From G963555815 sp965249615 [NCBI: bacterium] (GTDB taxonomy: Bacteria > UBA8248 > JACPRG01), in assembly GCA_965249615.1 (NCBI GenBank), contig CBDFMI010000006.1, positions 558,001 through 622,000 on the forward strand: DNA of 64,000 nucleotides, read 5' to 3'. Below are positions 61,013-64,000 of this stretch, piece by piece (position 1 is the first letter of the stretch; the number at the start of each line of letters is the position of its first letter). Position numbers and translations under genes: made by a program. The notes beneath the pieces are model-generated. The model saw nothing but the letters and a program-made list of their open reading frames with translations, was not told the origin of the DNA and searched no databases.

Positions 61013-62988
61013 GGTGCCGGCACCTCTTGCGAACTTCCTCCGAACTCCAACTTGAACCCTCCCATGACGGCCACCCCAGGCGTGCTGAATCCGAACACCT
61101 CTTCGTAACTCTCATCCAATAGGTTTTCCACCTGCACCTGGAGCTTTGCGGCCCGGATTCCGGGCACCTTCAACGGAAGTGGATAAGACAAGTAGAGGTC
61201 GACACGCTCGTACCCCTCTAATGTGATCCGGCGGGAGGGAAATTGTGAGAAGTTCAGATCGCTCGCGTCGCCGACCACGAGAAGGGTGAGCCTTCCTTCA
61301 AGGTACTTTCCTTGGTATCCGACCTGGAAGGATCCCCTGTGTTTCGCACGCCTCAGGAGTTCCTGCCCTTTGATGAAGGATACCCCCCCCACACCCCCAC
61401 CGTCCAGCACCTCGGTATCGGTCAAGGTGTAACTCCCGCGGAGGGTGAAGCCGTAGCCGGGGGAAACGGAGAGGTTGATCTCCGTCCCTTTGGTTTCTGC
61501 CTCCTGGATGTTGAGGAAATTCGGTCCCGGGCCGGAGACAAAGGAGATCAGATCCTGAAAGCGGTTGTGAAAATACGTGAAGCCGAAGTGGACCCGGTTT
61601 TTCCACAAGTCCTGGTCGAATCCGATCTCCCAGCTCTTTGCTTCTTCGGGACCCAGGTTTGGATTCCCCACCAGGGTGCTTATGCCGAAGACCTCGATGA
61701 AGGTGGGTGCCTTGATTCCCTCAGCATAGGAGCCCCGCAGCTTGGTCCCCCACTGCGGAATCAGATATGCCAGGGGAAACTTGGGGCTGACCGCAGTGCC
61801 GAAGTTGCCGTTGTCGTCGACCCGGAAGCCCGGGGTGAAGAATAGCCGGTCTTGGAAGGCAAGCTGAAGTTGGGTGAAGAAGGCGTAGTTGGTCCGGGAC
61901 ACATCCAGGATGGTTTGCGTGCCGGCGCTGATAGAGGTTCGGTCGATGGATTCGTCTTCCACCGCGAAGCCGAGGGTCGGCCGAGCGCTCAGCTCCACGG
62001 CCGTCCAGGGTCCGAAGTGCCAGAGATAGTCGGCCGAAAGCCTGTCTTCATCGGTGTCGGATTGAAAATTTCCGAAGAAGTCCACACCGGCGTCCGCCGG
62101 GTCGTTGAAAAATCGGTTTTCGTGGGAATAGCCGAGCTGGAGAACGTGGTTCCACCAGGGCAAAGCCTGGGCTTCGATCCGGGGGCTCAGCAGCAGCCGT
62201 TTACGATCCAAGAACTGATTGGGATCAGGCGTGTCGAAGCGGTCTCCCGCGCTTCCGGTGGGGAAATGGTTTCTGGAGTCAGAATAGCGCAGGGCTAATT
62301 GCGTCTGGAGCCAGTTCCCCATCGAATAATCGGCTCTCGAAGACACGATGGTGTTTCCGAATTCATTGTTCACTTCCAGGTGGCCGTCGGTGTCTATTCG
62401 GCCGACGCCGAGGGAAAAACCGAAATCGCCTGTCCCAAATTGGAAGCTGGCCCGCTCTTCGAACGTTGCAAAACTGCCGCCCTGGAACTCAAGACTTGCC
62501 GTTGGGGCGCCTTGTCCTCTTTTTGTGATGATCCGAATCACCGAGGTCACGGCCTCGGAACCGTACAGGGCGCTTTGCGGACCGCGCAGGATTTCGATCC
62601 GCTCGATGTTGTCCAGCGTCAGATCGCCGAAGTCGAAATCGCCACCGGCGGCGTTGACCTTCACTCCGTCAACGAGAATCAGGTTGAAGTTGGATTCTCC
62701 ACCCCGCGAAAAGATAGAGGTGGTCGCGCCGCGGCTCCCCTGTCCCACGACGGCGAGGCCGGGGACACTCCGAAGCGCGTCGAGGAGGTCCGCCCCGGCC
62801 GCGCGCAGGTCCTCTTGGGTGAGGACCGTCACCGGCGTGCCGAGTGTCTCCTGGGGCTCCGGCGTTCGCGTCGCCGTCACCACAAACTCCCCGAACGTGG
62901 TCTCCTGTGACTCTCCGTTCTGGGCCAGGGAGAGGACAGAGACTGCCATGAGGGCCAAGAGCCATGTCCCTTTTCTCAAACGCTTCAT
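61009..62988 (-). CDS. TonB-dependent outer-membrane receptor, BtuB-like
   Basis: 659 residues from ATG 62988. Signal peptide (LLALMAVSVLSLAQ), TonB-box-like EFVVTATRT, plug domain (VTVLTQEDLRAAGADLLDALRSVPGLAVVGQG, IERIEILRGPQSALYGSEAVTSVIRIITKRG; residues about 50-165) and the 22-strand barrel to the end (FKLEFGGSSQEVPAP; no terminal Phe, the tail continues past the last strand). The VTATR box and neighbouring BtuD/BtuC-like genes make cobalamin or a related corrinoid/metal chelate the likely ligand. The ATG overlaps the ATPase stop (ATGA). Confidence 0.9.
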   Translation of the reverse strand: MKRLRKGTWLLALMAVSVLSLAQNGESQETTFGEFVVTATRTPEPQETLGTPVTVLTQEDLRAAGADLLDALRSVPGLAVVGQGSRGATTSIFSRGGESNFNLILVDGVKVNAAGGDFDFGDLTLDNIERIEILRGPQSALYGSEAVTSVIRIITKRGQGAPTASLEFQGGSFATFEERASFQFGTGDFGFSLGVGRIDTDGHLEVNNEFGNTIVSSRADYSMGNWLQTQLALRYSDSRNHFPTGSAGDRFDTPDPNQFLDRKRLLLSPRIEAQALPWWNHVLQLGYSHENRFFNDPADAGVDFFGNFQSDTDEDRLSADYLWHFGPWTAVELSARPTLGFAVEDESIDRTSISAGTQTILDVSRTNYAFFTQLQLAFQDRLFFTPGFRVDDNGNFGTAVSPKFPLAYLIPQWGTKLRGSYAEGIKAPTFIEVFGISTLVGNPNLGPEEAKSWEIGFDQDLWKNRVHFGFTYFHNRFQDLISFVSGPGPNFLNIQEAETKGTEINLSVSPGYGFTLRGSYTLTDTEVLDGGGVGGVSFIKGQELLRRAKHRGSFQVGYQGKYLEGRLTLLVVGDASDLNFSQFPSRRITLEGYERVDLYLSYPLPLKVPGIRAAKLQVQVENLLDESYEEVFGFSTPGVAVMGGFKLEFGGSSQEVPAP

Positions 62989-63800
62989 GAAGGCTTCTCC
63001 ATTTGACGGTCCACCCTGGGCAGCAGGGGGACGATGGCGTGGGGTTGAGGAGGGGGGCCGCCGACGATGGAGACGGAAACCCCGTAGACCGACTCGATAT
63101 TGGCGGGCGTCAGGACTTCAGCCGGGGTGCCAAAGCAAACGGCCTCCCCTTGTGAGAGAAGGAGAAGGCGCCCGGAGAACCGAGCGGCCAGGTTCACGTC
63201 GTGAAAGGCCGCGACCCCAAAAGCCTTTTGCCCCACCCAGGAGCGTAGGCGCTCGAGGAGCAGGACCTGATGGCGAAGGTCCTGATCGGCCGTCGGCTCA
63301 TCCAGGAGAAGGAGACGGGGGCGTTGGGCGAGGGCCCTGGCGAGGAAGACACGCCGGCGTTCTCCGCCGGACACTTGGGTGATGGGTCGGTCTGACAGGT
63401 GCGCGCACTCGGTCATTGCCATGGATTCACGGGTGATTGCTTGGTCCGTTGCGCTCTCCTGTTCAAGCCATCCCAGGTGGGGATATCGCCCCATCAAGAC
63501 CACCTCATGGCAGGGAAATCCAAAGGCGACGGCGGGCTGTTGAGGGACCAGGGCCACAAGACGTCCCCGCTGTCGAACCGAAAGACTTTGCAGGTCCACG
63601 CCGTCGAGTCGAACTTGGCCACCTTCGGGCGAAAGGAGACTGGCCAGGACGTGGAGGAGGGAAGACTTTCCCGCGCCGTTCGGCCCGAGGACCCCGACCA
63701 TCTCTCCGGGGCGCACATCGAAGCTGATCTCGTTCAAGATGGTCTTCCCATCCAGCGTGGCGCTTACCCCTTCGACGTGGAGACCTTCCTGGGTCATCAC
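62985..63800 (-). CDS. ABC transporter ATP-binding protein (BtuD/FecE type)
   Basis: 271 residues from GTG 63800 (or ATG 63797). Walker A GVLGPNGAGKSSLLHVLA (about 37-54), Q-loop VALVPQQPA, signature VSGGERRRVFLARALAQRP, Walker B LLLLDEPTADQDLRHQ and the switch His in VAAFHDVNLAARF. The VLMGRYPHLGWLE segment is typical of iron-siderophore/B12 importers. It energises import through the FecCD permease whose gene ends at 63797. Its C-terminal extension after the switch is normal for the class. Confidence 0.92.
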   Translation of the reverse strand: MMTQEGLHVEGVSATLDGKTILNEISFDVRPGEMVGVLGPNGAGKSSLLHVLASLLSPEGGQVRLDGVDLQSLSVRQRGRLVALVPQQPAVAFGFPCHEVVLMGRYPHLGWLEQESATDQAITRESMAMTECAHLSDRPITQVSGGERRRVFLARALAQRPRLLLLDEPTADQDLRHQVLLLERLRSWVGQKAFGVAAFHDVNLAARFSGRLLLLSQGEAVCFGTPAEVLTPANIESVYGVSVSIVGGPPPQPHAIVPLLPRVDRQMEKPS

Positions 63801-64000
63801 AAGAGCTCCTTTGTCCCCTTCCGGCTGAGAAGAAGGATGAGGAACACCGGGGCCCCAAGAAGGGCCATGACGATGCCTACGCGGATCTCCGTCGGTCCAA
63901 CGACACTTCGGGAAATGAGATCAGCGCCGATGAGGAGGATCGCTCCGCCGAGGACGCTGACCGGGAGGAGGAGGCGGTGGTCAGGTCCGGTGAGACGCCG
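63797..64000 (-). CDS. FecCD/BtuC-type permease, C-terminal part only
   Basis: The last 67 residues of an iron/cobalamin ABC permease, cut off by the window edge: RRLTGPDHRLLLPVSVLGGAILLIGADLISRSVVGPTEIRVGIVMALLGAPVFLILLLSRKGTKELL. The DHRLLLP block, GADLISR, PTEIRVGIVMALLGAPVF and the final hydrophobic LILLLSR are the FecCD C-terminal signature. Its TGA overlaps the start codons of the ATPase gene. A periplasmic binding protein and a riboswitch, if present, would lie right of the window. Confidence 0.9.
   Translation of the reverse strand, partial: RRLTGPDHRLLLPVSVLGGAILLIGADLISRSVVGPTEIRVGIVMALLGAPVFLILLLSRKGTKELL

Noticed and set aside
1-64000. CRISPR arrays, tRNA/rRNA genes, insertion sequences or prophage
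   Set aside because: No regularly spaced repeats, no T-loop/anticodon patterns, no transposase, integrase or phage motifs were seen by eye on either strand.

Overview
The window is dense bacterial chromosome, G+C-rich by eye (around 60%), from a diderm (Gram-negative) bacterium. It encodes a TonB-dependent receptor with its own TonB, heptose/LPS core synthesis, an O-antigen ligase, a LpxL-type acyltransferase and several lipoproteins. The exact lineage cannot be fixed from sequence alone. The gene mix would fit an environmental candidate lineage near Nitrospirota, Nitrospinota or Methylomirabilota; this is a guess. I saw no rRNA, tRNA, CRISPR array, insertion sequence or phage.

Layout. 0.2-5 kb: rpoZ, an HU/IHF-type gene, and the leftward housekeeping run ruvC-ruvA-ruvB-DUF2905-SpoIID. 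5.2-6.4 kb: an HtrA-type periplasmic protease. 6.5-13.4 kb: a 1549-residue membrane-anchored multicopper oxidase followed by a 703-residue lipoprotein of unknown family. 13.7-30.7 kb: one long leftward envelope-polysaccharide cluster (lpxL, waaF, split hldE, waaC-like, epimerase, Trm112, WaaE-like GT2, four GT4 transferases, msbA, carbamoyltransferase, cyclase-family protein, O-antigen ligase). 30.9-38 kb: a signalling module. 38-42 kb: a histidine phosphatase, an acquired-looking MFS gene and a CopC/outer-membrane-protein operon. 42-56 kb: binding-protein-like lipoprotein, Mrp/ApbC, TPR protein, DinG, DAHP synthase, methyltransferase, membrane sulfatase, LLM oxidoreductase, PLP deaminase and Cu/Zn SOD. 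56-64 kb: Lon-like protease, diphthine-ammonia-ligase-like protein and a BtuB/TonB/BtuD/BtuC-like uptake operon cut by the window edge.

The most interesting unit is 30.9-38 kb. Three tandem MEDS-domain proteins lie directly upstream of a triple-GAF sigma-54 activator. The activator ends in an intrinsic terminator, immediately followed by a near-perfect -24/-12 sigma-54 promoter that drives a STAS protein, an ECF sigma factor with no visible anti-sigma gene, and an HtrA-like membrane protease. This reads as a layered switch: MEDS/GAF sensing, then sigma-54, then the STAS/ECF pair, then envelope proteolysis. The second notable unit is the giant six-cupredoxin oxidase with its unrecognised lipoprotein. 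Copper is a recurring theme in the window (multicopper oxidase, CopC, Cu/Zn SOD).

Caution: five genes between 35 and 52 kb (activator, third MEDS copy, MFS, methyltransferase, sulfatase) have broken frames. Three breaks look like one-base losses in homopolymers. Assembly error is as likely as genuine decay.
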